From: Parus major
Lineage: Eukaryota; Chordata; Aves; Passeriformes; Paridae
Reading direction: 5' to 3'
DNA length: 64,000 nucleotides
Assembly: GCF_001522545.3 (NCBI RefSeq)
Contig: NC_031781.1
Span: 5,930,911-5,994,910 of the forward strand
The notes beneath the pieces are model-generated. The model did no database searches. It saw only the letters and a program-made list of their open reading frames with translations, and had not been told where the DNA came from. The position numbers and the translations under genes were made by a program. Positions 28,601-38,300 of this stretch are shown here, in pieces (position 1 is the stretch's first letter; every line of letters begins with the position of its first letter).

Positions 28601-29921
28601 AGCTCTTTCTTTATCCTCTGGCCATCAACACTCAGACAATTTACCCAATTGCTTTTTAGTGCAACTGAAGTCCACACTTGTGACAGCATCTCTGTGACCT
28701 TTGAAGTGCCTCTCCAGGGATGGATCTTCCTAGAAGACAAAAATGTTCAGACACTATAGATTTAAGAACCATCTTTGTACAATAAAATCATTTTATTTCT
28801 ACAAGAAGTGAATCAAGCCACATATTCACCCCACAAAAAACAGGTAGAGGCAAGAACCATTGTGCAGGCAACTGCACAACACAAAACACAAATTTCACAC
28901 ATACCATAAATTTTAAAATAAGCAAATTATCCAAGCTATTACTAGCTTGGATCTAGGGTGACCGCACAAATCCCTCATGCATTTTTACAACACGCTGCTG
29001 GCAGAGAGACTCTAAAGCTGACTGTAGAACAGATAAGCCATGTCCATGATCACCTGAGCAGGCAGCCAAGCTCAGCTTTGCTCTGACAGCTGCTCATCTC
29101 AGCTCAGGTGTAGCCAAGAGGCCACTATTTGCACAGAAGAGGCAAATTCACAAGATTTAACACACCTATCCAAACAGGCAGGAGGAATGAGATCTACAGC
29201 AAAATGGACTGACACACAACCCTTCCCACAGCACCTTGCTGCAAAGGCCAACAAAAGCCTGAGGTCAGGCAAAAAAACAAAGAGCCGAGAGAACTATTAC
29301 AAGAGGTTTTAACACTTGAAAATTGCCCAGAGTTCAGGACAGGCTGATCAGCTTTCAATCCCTGCCCTCTGACACACACTGTCACTGCCTCCCTGGCAAT
29401 CCCCACCACAGCCTGTTCCCACTCAGGACTTGACCAGAGCCCCAGAACAGGGCAGCCTTCCCCCCTCAGCACCCAGCACCAGCTCTCTGCAGATCCAGAG
29501 CCCCTCCAACAGTCTAGAGGTGTGGCTCTGCACAAACACAGACCAAGCCCAGCTGCAGCAGCACGCCAGACCCCGAGCTACCAGCAGCATTAATCTCCCC
29601 GAGCCCCTCTGTCCTACACGATGCCACCCCAGAGCAGCACTGAACCCGCCCTAAGCCCAGCACTGCCTCCCACCGCCACTCCGGCCTCAGAGCCCCCCGC
29701 AGCACCAGACACTCCCGGGCCGGCACCAGCCTTTGCCTTCCCCTTTCAGTCTTCCCTGCGCAGTCACAACCCTCCCGGTTCGGACACCACGGCCCAAGGG
29801 CTGTCCCCGCCGCCACCCCCGCTCAGCGGCAGTCCTCCCCGCAGCCCCCCGGGAGGCGCCGGTCCCGCCGCAGCGGCCTCACACCGGCTGTTCCGCCCCT
29901 CACCTCGCACAGGGCGGCCAT
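10526..29921 (-). CDS. POC1A: POC1A, centriolar WD40-repeat protein (exons 1-9, 3' end incomplete)
   Basis: POC1A binds centrioles and basal bodies and is needed for their stability, centriole duplication and ciliogenesis (established for the family). Exons on the minus strand are 29904-29921, 28645-28729, 27862-28033, 26800-26979, 25573-25680, 24191-24306, 19868-20001, 11980-12048 and 10526-10696. They join in phase into 351 codons beginning [18 protein letters not shown]. Seven WD40 blades are seen, with the blade-closing motifs [51 protein letters not shown] and SDEQVMVW. The sequence follows the human protein through the propeller. The start was chosen because [15 protein letters not shown] parallels the human N-terminus and lies in the CpG-rich promoter. 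The conserved C-terminal coiled coil (POC1 domain) was not found in 1-10510, so one or more exons probably lie further left. Intron 6 uses a GC donor. POC1B was considered, but the linker after the propeller fits POC1A better. Confidence 0.96.
11980..12048 (-). CDS. POC1A: POC1A exon 8
   Basis: Encodes [20 protein letters not shown] and DEQ (blade 7). The acceptor is CTTTGCAG and the donor is CAG|GTACCT. Both boundaries are in phase 0. Confidence 0.96.
12049..19867 (-). other. POC1A: POC1A intron 7, about 7.8 kb
   Basis: This is the largest POC1A intron in the window. No second gene is recognised in it. From about 14,750 to 16,560 the plus strand is rich in A and G. That produces long hydrophobic but unrecognised open frames on the minus strand (for example 15941-16360), which I attribute to composition. 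Confidence 0.7.
19868..20001 (-). CDS. POC1A: POC1A exon 7
   Basis: Encodes [40 protein letters not shown] and GHQ (blade 6 and the start of blade 7). The acceptor is ATCCTTAG and the donor is CAG|GTGAGG. It ends in phase 0. Confidence 0.96.
20002..24190 (-). other. POC1A: POC1A intron 6, about 4.2 kb
   Basis: This intron starts with the GC donor and ends with TTCCATCCTTAG. AT-rich; no gene or clear mobile element recognised. Confidence 0.75.
24189..24190 (-). other. POC1A: Non-canonical GC splice donor of POC1A intron 6
   Basis: Read on the minus strand, the junction is CAAG|GCAAGT. Only this cut joins QHYQ to [13 protein letters not shown] of the next exon in frame. AG|GCAAGT is the typical strong context of GC-AG introns. 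Confidence 0.88.
24191..24306 (-). CDS. POC1A: POC1A exon 6
   Basis: Encodes [38 protein letters not shown] (blade 5). The acceptor is CACTGACAG. The exon ends CAAG and is followed by GCAAGT, a non-canonical GC donor. The nearest GT, 7 bases further on, would destroy the reading frame. Confidence 0.93.
25573..25680 (-). CDS. POC1A: POC1A exon 5
   Basis: Encodes [20 protein letters not shown] and [10 protein letters not shown] (blade 4). The acceptor is TGGCCTTAG and the donor is GG|GTAAGT. Confidence 0.96.
26800..26979 (-). CDS. POC1A: POC1A exon 4
   Basis: Encodes [19 protein letters not shown], then SDDKTIKVW and HINWVRCAR (blade 3 and the start of blade 4). The acceptor is TTGTGTAG and the donor is CAG|GTGAGT. 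Phase 2 at both ends fits the neighbouring exons. Confidence 0.96.
27862..28033 (-). CDS. POC1A: POC1A exon 3
   Basis: Encodes the end of blade 1 ([11 protein letters not shown]) and most of blade 2 ([26 protein letters not shown]). The acceptor is TTATTTCAG and the donor is AT|GTGAGT. Reading through the donor would give a false stop directly after IPSM. Confidence 0.96.
28645..28729 (-). CDS. POC1A: POC1A exon 2
   Basis: Encodes [20 protein letters not shown] and the rest of the first strands of WD blade 1. The acceptor is ...CTTCTAG and the donor is G|GTAAAT. It ends in phase 1, so the split codon G|TA gives valine before SGSMDS. Confidence 0.94.
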
Positions 29922-30130
29922 GACGCCCCGCGGCCGCCGTTCGCTTCCCGCGCCGCGCGCGCTCTGCAGCAACGGCCCCGCCCAGCGAGGGGCGGGCCCG
30001 GCCTGAGGGGCCGCGGCGGCGGGCGCGGGGCGGGAGCAGCGCAGCGCCGCCCCGGGGAGCGGGCCCTTGCTTGGCAGCGGGTTCCTGTGAGCCCTGCCCG
30101 CCCCGCCGCGGGGCTCGGGACGTTGGGGAA
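29640..30130 (-). promoter_or_regulatory. POC1A: CpG-rich POC1A promoter
   Basis: A dense CpG stretch surrounds the first POC1A exon. Two oppositely oriented GC boxes (CCCCGCCC at 29976-29983, GGGGCGGG at 29989-29996) lie 55-75 bases upstream of the ATG. An E2F-like TTCCCGCG lies at 29945-29952. No TATA box is seen. This is the layout of a housekeeping or cell-cycle promoter; factor binding is inferred from motifs only. Confidence 0.75.
29904..29921 (-). CDS. POC1A: POC1A exon 1 (coding part)
   Basis: Only 18 coding bases, MAALCE, followed by a GT donor at 29902-29903. It is too short to be seen as an open reading frame alone. It joins in phase 0 to GAA GAT CCA at 28729 and restores the conserved [13 protein letters not shown]-terminus. 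Confidence 0.9.
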
Positions 30131-30427
30131 AGGCCCTTCAGGCGCTGTTATATCAGTTACTCTGGCAGGCTTGGTGCCGCTCCCTGGGCAGCCCGCTCAG
30201 TGCCCAACCACCCCGCTCCTTTGCCTCGCTGCTGCTCCGGGGCCGAATGGCTCCCAGAGCCTGGTGGAGGCGATCCCCCATCTCAGCCAGGGGAGTACCA
30301 CAAACCAGTGCTGGTCACTTCCGAGAAGCGGTTCAACTGCTGTGAGATCAGTTGCTGCTGCTTGGTCTGTGGGTGTTCAAAATAGGAACTCACCCTGGGC
30401 TTGTGCAAAGAGCACAGAACTGAGAAA

Positions 30428-31049
30428 GGTTTATTCTTCCAGTTGTTTAATACCAACTCAAATCTATTTCCTCCAACTCCATTCTGCTCTGCCTCAGAAC
30501 AGTGTGAAGCCTACATTCTGCCTCTCCATGAGGCTTGGGTCGACCATCTGGGCTTCTAAAGGGGCCTTTCCTCCCATCTCTAATGCATCCAGGCCCCTTC
30601 CTGTAAGGACACCTCTCCTCTTGCACATTCCTGACAGCCAGGGTTGTGCTCTGTTGAAGCTGGGGTTATAGTAGTAGAGGATCTAAAACAGGCAGAGGAG
30701 AAGAATTAGTTGCCACCATCCCAAGACTGGTAACCCCAATGTTACTCCAAATTGCAGCAGAGGATCATGTACTTTGAGGGCTGTGTAGAACCTAAAGCTC
30801 GTGTGGTTGTGTTCAGGCCACCTCCACCCCTGGGGTTTTGCCTCCTGAGAGGAAAGCAGCATAGAATTTTTAAAAGCAGAAAAACTGCTTTTGAAAACTA
30901 AATATCATGATTTCTCAGGATTTTCAGTGAAGATGTGAGGAGGTGATCTTGTTGGTCCTTTAGTACATCTGATTGGCATTGGGCAGGTACCACAGGAAGG
31001 TTCCAGATTTGATGCAGCAAGACACAGAGCAAAGACATTCAGAGAAATG
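30428..31049 (-). repeat. Duplicated HSF-like block, copy A
   Basis: This block aligns by eye along its length with 35541-36215: the 3' flank, exon 2, and most of the intron 5' of exon 2. Shared landmarks include the ATAGTAGTAGAGGATCTAAAA junction and, at the far end, AAAGACATTCAGAGAAAT. Small indels are scattered through it. It lies about 500 bases upstream of POC1A on the same strand. Confidence 0.85.
30494..30682 (-). pseudogene. Orphan exon 2 of an HSFY/HSFX-like gene (copy A)
   Basis: After a TTGTTTTAG-type acceptor the minus strand reads ILYYYNPSFNRAQPWLSGMC and then KRR. This is the last part of an HSF DNA-binding domain (family pattern YYNPNFKRxxPxLLxRxKRR). The frame stays open for 62 codons. 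Compared with copy B there is a one-base net difference shortly after KRR, so the tails of A and B are read in different frames. I found no matching first exon upstream, so this looks like a relic of a partial duplication. Use as an alternative 3' exon of copy B is possible only by exon skipping over a long distance, and that would be backwards in order; I consider it non-functional. Confidence 0.7.
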
Positions 31050-34000
31050 TCTCCCTGCCCTTTGAGGTACTGCATCTGAAGAGAAACATTCCTCCCTCAG
31101 ACATGGCCTTTCTGCCCACATAGCTATGGATTTTGGATCTGGAAGTCTGAAGCAGTTTCTAGCATGGCCTGACCCGACCCTCATTAAATTCTTTGGCATT
31201 TGAGTATTAGCTTTTCTTTCTCTGCACTGAAATAAAGAAGATATACATGATGCTAAATATGCCTGAGGTCTGAAAGAATCTTATACAACCCATTTTAGAG
31301 AAATAATAAAACAGAAACATGTTGTGATTGCACTCCCACTTATAAAAGCTGGAAATTGAATTGAATAATTGCAGGATTCCACCACCCAAAAAAACACCCC
31401 AAGCTGCCTTCTAGCTAACACAGAAGCAGCATCTATGGTGACCATGGATGGTGACTTTTCTTACCTCAGCCCTGGGGTGCCACTGCCTAACACCAACAGC
31501 CAGAGGTGACAGCAGATCATTGGCATGACACTCTCACCTGTGGGAGTTCAGAGCAAATGTCACAAGAGAAAGAATTAAAGAAAAGTCATGTCAAGAGGAT
31601 AAAAGGGGCCCTTGAGAGCAACAAGCACACGTTGGGTCCAGCGGTGGAGTTGACTTGAATAGCCCAGTTCAGCCATTCAGCCATCCCTGTGGCATTATCT
31701 GCTGGGGGTTTGAGCAGCGCGGGGTTTTTGCAATCCCTCCGAAGCGGTGGTCCTGGGAGCCAGCCCCTCCTGACGCCCAGCCAGGGAGGGAGGTGGCCCT
31801 CGGGCCATGCGCTGTCCCCCGCTGCCACCGCGGCTGCAGGGACTCCTGCCATCCTCCAGGTGGCCAGCGGGGGGCAGGCTGGGGCCGCGAACCTTGGCGA
31901 GAGGGAAGGGCAGGCGGAAAACGGGGTGAAATTAACACGGCTTCGTTAGAGATGAAGCCGGCCAGTCTAGGCAGCTTCTTTGTGAAGAATACCGTAACTC
32001 TGCGTGGTAAAAGCGCTGAGCTTGCCTCTTTCAAATGCCTCTTCCCAGCTTGCCACCTAGGCATTATCTAGTAATTCTCAGCAAGTCATTCCCTGGGCTT
32101 ATTTGTATCACTGTGAATCAGAAAGAGAACAGAAGCCCCAGGATCTGCCCCCTCTGTCACATCTACAGAGCCTTGCACTGGCAGCCCTGCCAAGGCTGTG
32201 ATTTCTGCATGCTGCAAAAGCTATTGCGGAGCATCAGACACACCCAGAATTCAGGTGAGTTGTTCTTGCATGAAATTACTATTAACCTTTGACTTCAAGC
32301 CCAATTCATAAAGCCCTGAATTTCTCTCCAGTGTACGTGCGTCTAAGTTTAACAACTAAACTTAATGTTTGCCAATTCTATACTGCAAACACCAGTTCTC
32401 ACCTGTCCTGTTAATACTTACTGCTGAGAATACCAGTCTCTACTCATACCTTTACAGTTCTAAGAATATTCCAAGGGACAGCATGCAAAGTTTCAGAAAG
32501 TCACCATGAGACTTTTTCTGAAAAAGTTGAGGTTCTGGTCAACACAAAAAAAAGCACTGGTCAACAAGACCAGTGGTGGGAAGAAGTGTTTCACCATTTC
32601 CAAAGGAAGCTCCAAAAGACACAGAGCTGATGAATGCAATGCACACACGCTAAAATGCAACCAGCACTTATACCCAGGTCTCCCAGTTGCTAGCAGCACT
32701 CTCACAACAAGGTCATCCTGTCCCCATGATCCCAGCATGAGTCCTTCACAGCTGGTTTGTGTCCCATCCCAATACATCCTGGAGATGAGGCAGTGGCATT
32801 GGGCAAACAGTTCTGCAGTGCTATGGCATAGGTCAAAATGGCCATCTGGGATGTGACAGCCACCTTGTTCTTGGCACTTTGCATCCAGAGAGCACAGCAG
32901 AGACTTAGGCAGCCCAGGCAGACAGCTACAAGGAGCCAAAGAATGGAGATGAAGATTCATAACACAGAGTTGTTGTCCATCCTCCTTTGCTGCTGCTGTG
33001 GAAGGGGCCAGCTGCAGACAGGTTAGGCACTGCAGAAAGGAGCAGACCCACCAAGCAGCTCAGCTGATGACAGTGACACAGTCCCATTGCTTCCATAGGG
33101 AGAGGCTGCTTTACATCAGCTGAAGATGTAGCTTGCTACCACATCAGTTATTTTTTTCTCTTACTAATGACTTTGTCCTCCCTGTGTGCCAAACCTGTTT
33201 ATTTATAGCACACATTTCTTTTTTCCCACCTGCCTTTGTGCTATTACCCTTCCTTACAGAGTTAAGAAAAAGACAGGAGGAAAAAATCCCAACTTTCTCT
33301 CAAGTAAGTCCTGACCTAAATGCAAATCTGTTCAAGCAAATGCAGAGAGCTTTGATGCTGCATAAGAAGAGAAGGGGAGCAGCCTCTACTGCTATCAGAA
33401 CAGATCTTTACTGCTATGTAACAACCAGGCAATGAAGCAAAAGCCACGGGAGTTTAAAGAGGAAGCTCAGCCAAAGGTCACCTGGCTGCCCCAGGTGCTT
33501 GTTATCAGAACCTTGAAAAGAGGGAGGAAAGTGACACCAGCTGATTGTAGCAACAGCAGGAAACAGCTGACAGGGCTGGGGGAGCCCTCTCCTCTCCTCA
33601 GCACTCCGCATGCAGAGGGTCTTTGCTGTTGTAAACCAAAGGGGCTGCAAAGCCTGAGCTCTGCAGTTTCTCACGCCAGAGAAAATAGTTCTACTTCAGA
33701 TTGGAAGCATCTGCTAGGCAGAGAGTTAGAAATCACACTTAATTGCAGTACCCTGTTTTATTTGCTGCCTAGTCTTTGCAGTGGATTTGTACTACTTTCA
33801 CTGCTCATCCATGTAGCTTAAGGGCTAAGGGGAAGGATGACAAGGGGACACATGCAGAAGCACCAGAGGAATACACTGCTACTCCCTCTGTGGGGCTACA
33901 CAGTTCTTAACCATCCAAGAGAGAGGGAGTAAAGGGAACTTGTATATGCCTGCAGTTTCCAGAACTAGCCTAAAAGAGAGGGATTCAGGAATGAAAAAAC

Positions 34001-35540
34001 CTGGCAAGCTGGATCCAGCCAGAATAACTTCAGCAGCCTTCTCAGCATATATGGAGTTGTCTCTGACCACTTACATTGGTTCTAGTGCCTTAAGCCACTA
34101 TAAAATCTTAAAATCTGTTACAGGAATATAGATCAAACCTGGATTTAAAATGTCTGCAGCACAGGTGGCTCAGCTGTGCTCATCTTGCTGACCAAGGACA
34201 GGTGGATGCTTTCAGTTCCTGAACTTTCTCTGCTGGTGTCTGCAGGGGTGAGCAGAGTTCAGGCTTTGCTGAACTCACAATTGCATCAATCTAGAGCCCA
34301 AAGTGCACAAAAAGTGATGCTAGGAAAACACTAGCTGAGTTCACAGGAGTGAAGCTGAGACCTTTGGGACATGGGATTCCTCACTCATGGGGCATGTGTC
34401 CAGCACCCACACCCAGCAGGGTTCATTGCCACACAGACCCTGGTGCTGGGGCTGGCCTGGCCAGGGCAGGTAACACTGCATGGTCCAGCACCACCTACCT
34501 ACAAAGCAGGTCGGTATTACCAGTACCATGGAAACATGTTCCAGTATTCGCCTCTCCCCATTGGGCTGCTTTCCAAACAACACTGATCACTGGGCTCGAT
34601 CACATTTGGCCTTGACTTTTAAGCCTCTAATCTTATGGAAAAGGTCTTTGTCCCATAATTTCCCAAATCTGGGTCCCCACTCTGCAGATTAGAGGAGGGT
34701 ATCAGTCAGAACCCTGCTGAACAGTATCAAGTGGAAAGTGTCACATGGGAAAAACTAAAAGGATGAACACTCAGCCATGCTGTGAACAGAGCAGGCAGGG
34801 GGACATCAACCTTCCCAGAGAAACTCCTGCTGACAGAAGAGTTTGATCAGCACAGGCAAGCATAGAACTGCCCAGTCCTTCTTCTAAAGCTCTATGCTCT
34901 GAGGAGCTAAAGACCCAGAGTTGGCTTCTCTCCTTCCCACACACCATTCCTGCACATGGCAGAGAGGAATGCCAGGTAAGTGTGACCAGAGCAGACCACA
35001 GAACCCCAGATATCTGTTACATTTGCTGCCTTTACATGCAGAAGGGAAGGTTGCCCCTGTTTGCAGAATGTCAGGGCAGCCCTTGTTCCAACCAGCATTA
35101 ACTCCATGGCACCCACCTGACCATCTCCCCTGCAGCACTTTCCCCTCTGAACAGACTATAATTATTAGAGGTAGACATTCCTGCAGTGAATTGGGCTGTG
35201 TGAGGGGATAGTGGTTCTTTGTATTTCCAAGCCAGCTGAAGCAGGCAGAACCAGATAGTGGTGGGCTCACTGCCCACCACCCAAACCAATTGCTTCCTTG
35301 CACAGATCATTTGCCCTTCCAACATCTCAGACAGAGAATAAAGTTCCTGACTTACTTTCTGTCTTGTGCCAGCAGGAGGTCAGCCTTTGCTGCACCTCTT
35401 TGTGCTACCGTGACATGGTCATGTTTGTGTTGGGACATTTGTCTTGATGAGGCCACTAAAGTACAAATGAGACATTAAAGACACAAAATTATATAAGAAG
35501 ACAGTTTTCCACTGTTCAAATAGGACAGAACAACCAGGAA
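31050..35540. other. Spacer between HSF-like copies A and B
   Basis: No gene recognised. Several open frames on both strands overlap each other and lack family signatures. One Cys-rich stretch on the plus strand, ending in a good splice-donor motif near 32253, is described under findings. Confidence 0.5.
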
Positions 35541-35558
35541 GGTTTACTGTTCAAACAG

Positions 35559-35564
35559 TTTATT
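35559..35564 (-). terminator. Polyadenylation signal AATAAA of HSF-like copy B
   Basis: AATAAA on the minus strand, 25 bases past the stop codon. Copy A has related but altered sequence at the same place (a GAATAAAC word near 30431). Confidence 0.6.
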
Positions 35565-35588
35565 ATCAACTCTATCTAGTTGTGTCTA

Positions 35589-35834
35589 TTAGACTTTATA
35601 TCCATACTGTGCTCCAAGAGGCTCTAGAAGCATGGGAGCAGCTGCCAGTGGAGATGGATGGGCTTCAGCAGACACCTGCATGTCCCTCCACACTGACCAT
35701 CTGGGCTTCTGGAGGGGCCTTTCATCCAACCCTGCTGCACAAAGGGCTCTCTGTTTGAGGGCAGCTCTCCTTTTGCACATTCCCAGCAGCCAGGGATGTG
35801 CTCTGTTAAAGCTGGGATTATAGTAGTAGAGGAT
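35589..35834 (-). CDS. HSF-like copy B exon 2
   Basis: Starts ATC CTC TAC after TTGTTTTAG and supplies the YYYNPSFNR...KRR end of the DNA-binding domain. It then gives a tail of about 58 residues ending GAQYGYKV and a stop at 35589. Confidence 0.83.
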   Translation of the reverse strand: MLYYYNPSFNRAHPWLLGMCKRRAALKQRALCAAGLDERPLQKPRWSVWRDMQVSAEAHPSPLAAAPMLLEPLGAQYGYKV

Positions 35835-36922
35835 CTAAAACAAGGAACAGAGTTAGTTGCTACTATTCCAAGACTGGAAAAATACAAGCTACAAGAACTA
35901 GGACAGTCTGAATTGCAAAAGAGGAGTACAGCTAAGGAAAAGGACTTTGAGGGCCATATGGAACTTAAAGCCCAGACTAAAGCATTATGTGACCATTGTT
36001 CAGCCATCACCACAACTGAGGTTTTGCCCTCCTGGGGGCCAAAACAGAACAACTGCTTTCAAAAGCTAAATATCACTATTTCTCTGCAGATTCAATGCAG
36101 ATGTGAGCAGGCAGGTAATCCCATGATACTTGGATGCATCTGCTTGGCATTGGGTGCCACAGGGAGGTTTCAGATTTGGTATAGCAAAACACGGAGCAAA
36201 GACATTCAGAGAAATCAGGTTACACTGAGTCTATCTGTCCCTTAAATGGGTTCAAACTCAGCAGGTCTCACTGAAATGTATCTTACCCACATTTCTACTA
36301 GTCAGAAAGACTCACTCAAACCTGCCTGAGCACAGACTGAAAAGGAAATGAAAACCAGACTACTCACTCCCATCCCCACCTGTTCTATGGCAAGGCCTTA
36401 TTTGCTGTGAAGGTCCCTCTCTCCCCTCAGATTATCACAAGCATCAGTAGCTGTGCAGAGCAGCTGCTGTACCTGGCTGTGAGCAGAAGCTGCTGCTTCC
36501 TCTGATAGGAATTCAGGCAGGGAGGCAGATCTTTGGAAATCCCGCTGCACTTTGGTGAATCCATAGAGGTTCAGCTGGCGAATAACACTCTTGATGTGCC
36601 GTGTGTTAAAAACCCGCTGACAAGCTCCCCTGCCCAGCACCTCCACTTTGAAGAGATCTTTGTTGATGGCCACACATTTTCCACCCTCACTCCACCAAAT
36701 GGACCGAAACTGGTCACTTTCCAGCATTTTCCAAAGCTTTTGTGGAAAGCAGAGGGGCAAGAATTGATTGTCTTTGCCTGTGCTCTCATTGGAAACAGCA
36801 AGAGCTTGTTTGGTCTTGTGTGTGTCATTGCCAGGCCGGATATCCCGCTCATCCTCCATCGCTTGTATGGCAGTGTCACAGGGCACAGTTTCCCCCTGTC
36901 CTGGAAGGCCAGGAGAAGCCAT
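35589..36922 (-). CDS. HSFY/HSFX-type heat shock transcription factor-like gene (copy B, apparently intact)
   Basis: A predicted 231-residue DNA-binding protein from two exons, 36473-36922 (150 codons) and 35589-35834 (81 codons plus stop). The junction is CAG|GTACAG ... TTGTTTTAG|ATC, phase 0. Residues 59-173 form an HSF DNA-binding domain: FPQKLWKMLESDQFRSIWW, then VIRQLNLYGFTKV (residues 113-125, the recognition-helix region), then QRSASLPEFLSEE, and after the splice ILYYYNPSFNRAHPWLLGMC. The FQRSASLPEFL motif and the intron position inside the domain point to the HSFY/HSFX (LW-1) branch rather than HSF1-4. No heptad-repeat trimerisation region is seen. The 58 residues after the domain are short and basic/Pro-rich. 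The start is the first Met upstream of the domain, 140 bases from the end of copy C. Role in the cell is unknown; mammalian relatives are testis-expressed. It could still be a recent pseudogene, though no disabling change is visible. Confidence 0.82.
36473..36922 (-). CDS. HSF-like copy B exon 1
   Basis: Contains the start codon, about 58 unrecognised polar residues and the main part of the DNA-binding domain. The donor CAG|GTACAG falls directly after SAHSQ. Without splicing the frame stops 24 codons later, at 36398. Confidence 0.83.
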
Positions 36923-37062
36923 GCCAGCCCACTGCCCCAGTGCATCTGGAGCAGAAAGGGGTGGTGTTTCTGTGGGAATCAGCTCACTTTTCTATTCTTA
37001 CAGGTGGACTGAAGCTTCCCTAATTGGCCATCACCCTGCACAGGCATACCTCATTCTCCCAG

Positions 37063-37930
37063 TCAGTGGGCAAAAGCCAACTGGCCATGGCTAACTATGG
37101 GTTCCAATGGAATGTTCTGGCATATCACTGCAGTGCCTGTGCCGTGGGGACATTGCAGGGGACATCTCAGTGATGGCTGGCAGCGGTGCCCTGGCAGGGG
37201 GAGCGGCCCGAGGAGAAACTGCTGAAGGGAACTTGTTGCTTCTCTGTCCCAGAGCCAGCAGTGGTGGGAGTGCAGAGCCCAGCAGTGTCCACTGAGCTGT
37301 CCTGAAGGACTGTGGGCAACCAGAGGACTGGGCCATGTCTGGCTGCAGCAGGAGTGGGTCCCCAGGGAGGAGTGGGGATGGCTGCAGCCTTGGGCATCCC
37401 AGGGCCCTGTTTGGGGAGCTCTCTGGCTGGGCCCCTCTGACACCTGCAGAAATATCATTGTGGATATCAGGGAGAGAGGCCAGACCAGGGGACCAGCCCA
37501 AAGGACTGCACTACACAGCACAGGGGGGATGTGGGACAGCCCAGCCCTGATGACAAAGGTGGAGGCCAACCAGGGCCTGGCTGCTGGTGGTGGTGACAGA
37601 GATGAAGCATCCCAGACATTCTCCAGGGCCTGCATATGCAGAGACATGTGTTAGGGATTATCTGTGTTACCTTGGCAAGTACAGGCTTTCTGTGAGCAGA
37701 CACCTGTGTGTCCTGTGCAGGAGCTGGAGTGAACACCTCTTGCTCCATGCCAGCAGTGGTTCCCTGGACAGGCCAAAGATCCTGGCAGCTTCCTGAGGGG
37801 CAGCTTTCCTCCACCACCTCATCCAGGCACAATGCAGCTGAGGCTCTTATTTTGTGGCCCACTCTTGGCTTGTAGTCCTCCCGCACCTCGGGATGAGTCT
37901 TGAAGCTGTGCTATAACAGAACCATAGAAG
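37063..37930 (-). pseudogene. HSF-like copy C, frame-shifted, with an additional 3' exon
   Basis: An exon-2-like segment (37671-37930) follows a CATTTTCTAG acceptor. It aligns with copy B but appears to lack one base in the NPSF codons near 37908. From there it reads SFKTHPEVREDYKPRVGHKI and continues open to VSAHRKPVLAK at a donor AAG|GTAACA. An acceptor ATTTCTGCAG at 37444-37445 begins a third exon (37063-37443) that continues in phase for 126 codons of Ser/Cys/His/Pro-rich sequence. The DTQVSAHRKP motif parallels DMQVSAEAHP in copy B, which confirms homology. No first exon with the DNA-binding helices was found upstream. It is either a decayed paralogue or the 3' half of a longer gene form; the long open third exon is odd for an old pseudogene. 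Confidence 0.6.
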
Positions 37931-38144
37931 CTAGAAAATGCAGAGGAGAGTTAATTGTAACCAGTTCAAGCCTGAAAAACAAAAATACATAATAACTAAG
38001 ACTTTAGTCTTGGCCAAAAACCAAACCTGGGAATTGAAGGAGACAGAGGAAGGTTTGGTTAGGTTTGAAACCTCAGGCTTGGGCTGATGTTACAATGTGG
38101 TTCTGTTGAGTGATAACCCACCGGGGGTTTTTACTTGAGCAAGT

Positions 38145-38300
38145 CTACAGAGCTGTCCTGAAGGGCTGGGGGCAAGGAGAGGCTTGGGCCATGTTCAGCT
38201 GCACCCAGGAATGGTTCCCCAAAGAGCAGCAGGGACAGCTGCAGCCTGGGACACCCCAGTGCCCCGTTTGGAAACCTTTCCAGCTGCACCCCTCTGACAC
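38145..38300 (-). pseudogene. Truncated duplicate of the copy C third exon (copy D)
   Basis: It starts after the same acceptor (CTGCAG|GTGTCAGAGGGG) and aligns by eye with 37443 down to about 37275, including the MAQ.S..CPQ.FRTA region. A stop ends it at 38145. No exon 2 was recognised upstream of it. It is a second partial duplication inside the same cluster. Confidence 0.6.

Larger units (their letters stand above)
35541..36215 (-). repeat. Duplicated HSF-like block, copy B
   Basis: Partner of 30428-31049. It contains exon 2, the polyadenylation signal and most of the intron of the intact HSF-like gene. Confidence 0.85.

Noticed and set aside
29733..30671. 312-codon plus-strand open frame across the POC1A promoter
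   Set aside because: It is a product of high GC content, overlaps POC1A exon 1 and the HSF-like exon A on the other strand, and shows no protein family signature.
34371..34586. Plus-strand frame with YYQYHGNMFQYSPLPIGLL, considered as an HSF-like C-terminal exon
   Set aside because: Wrong strand for the cluster and no identifiable homology to the other copies.
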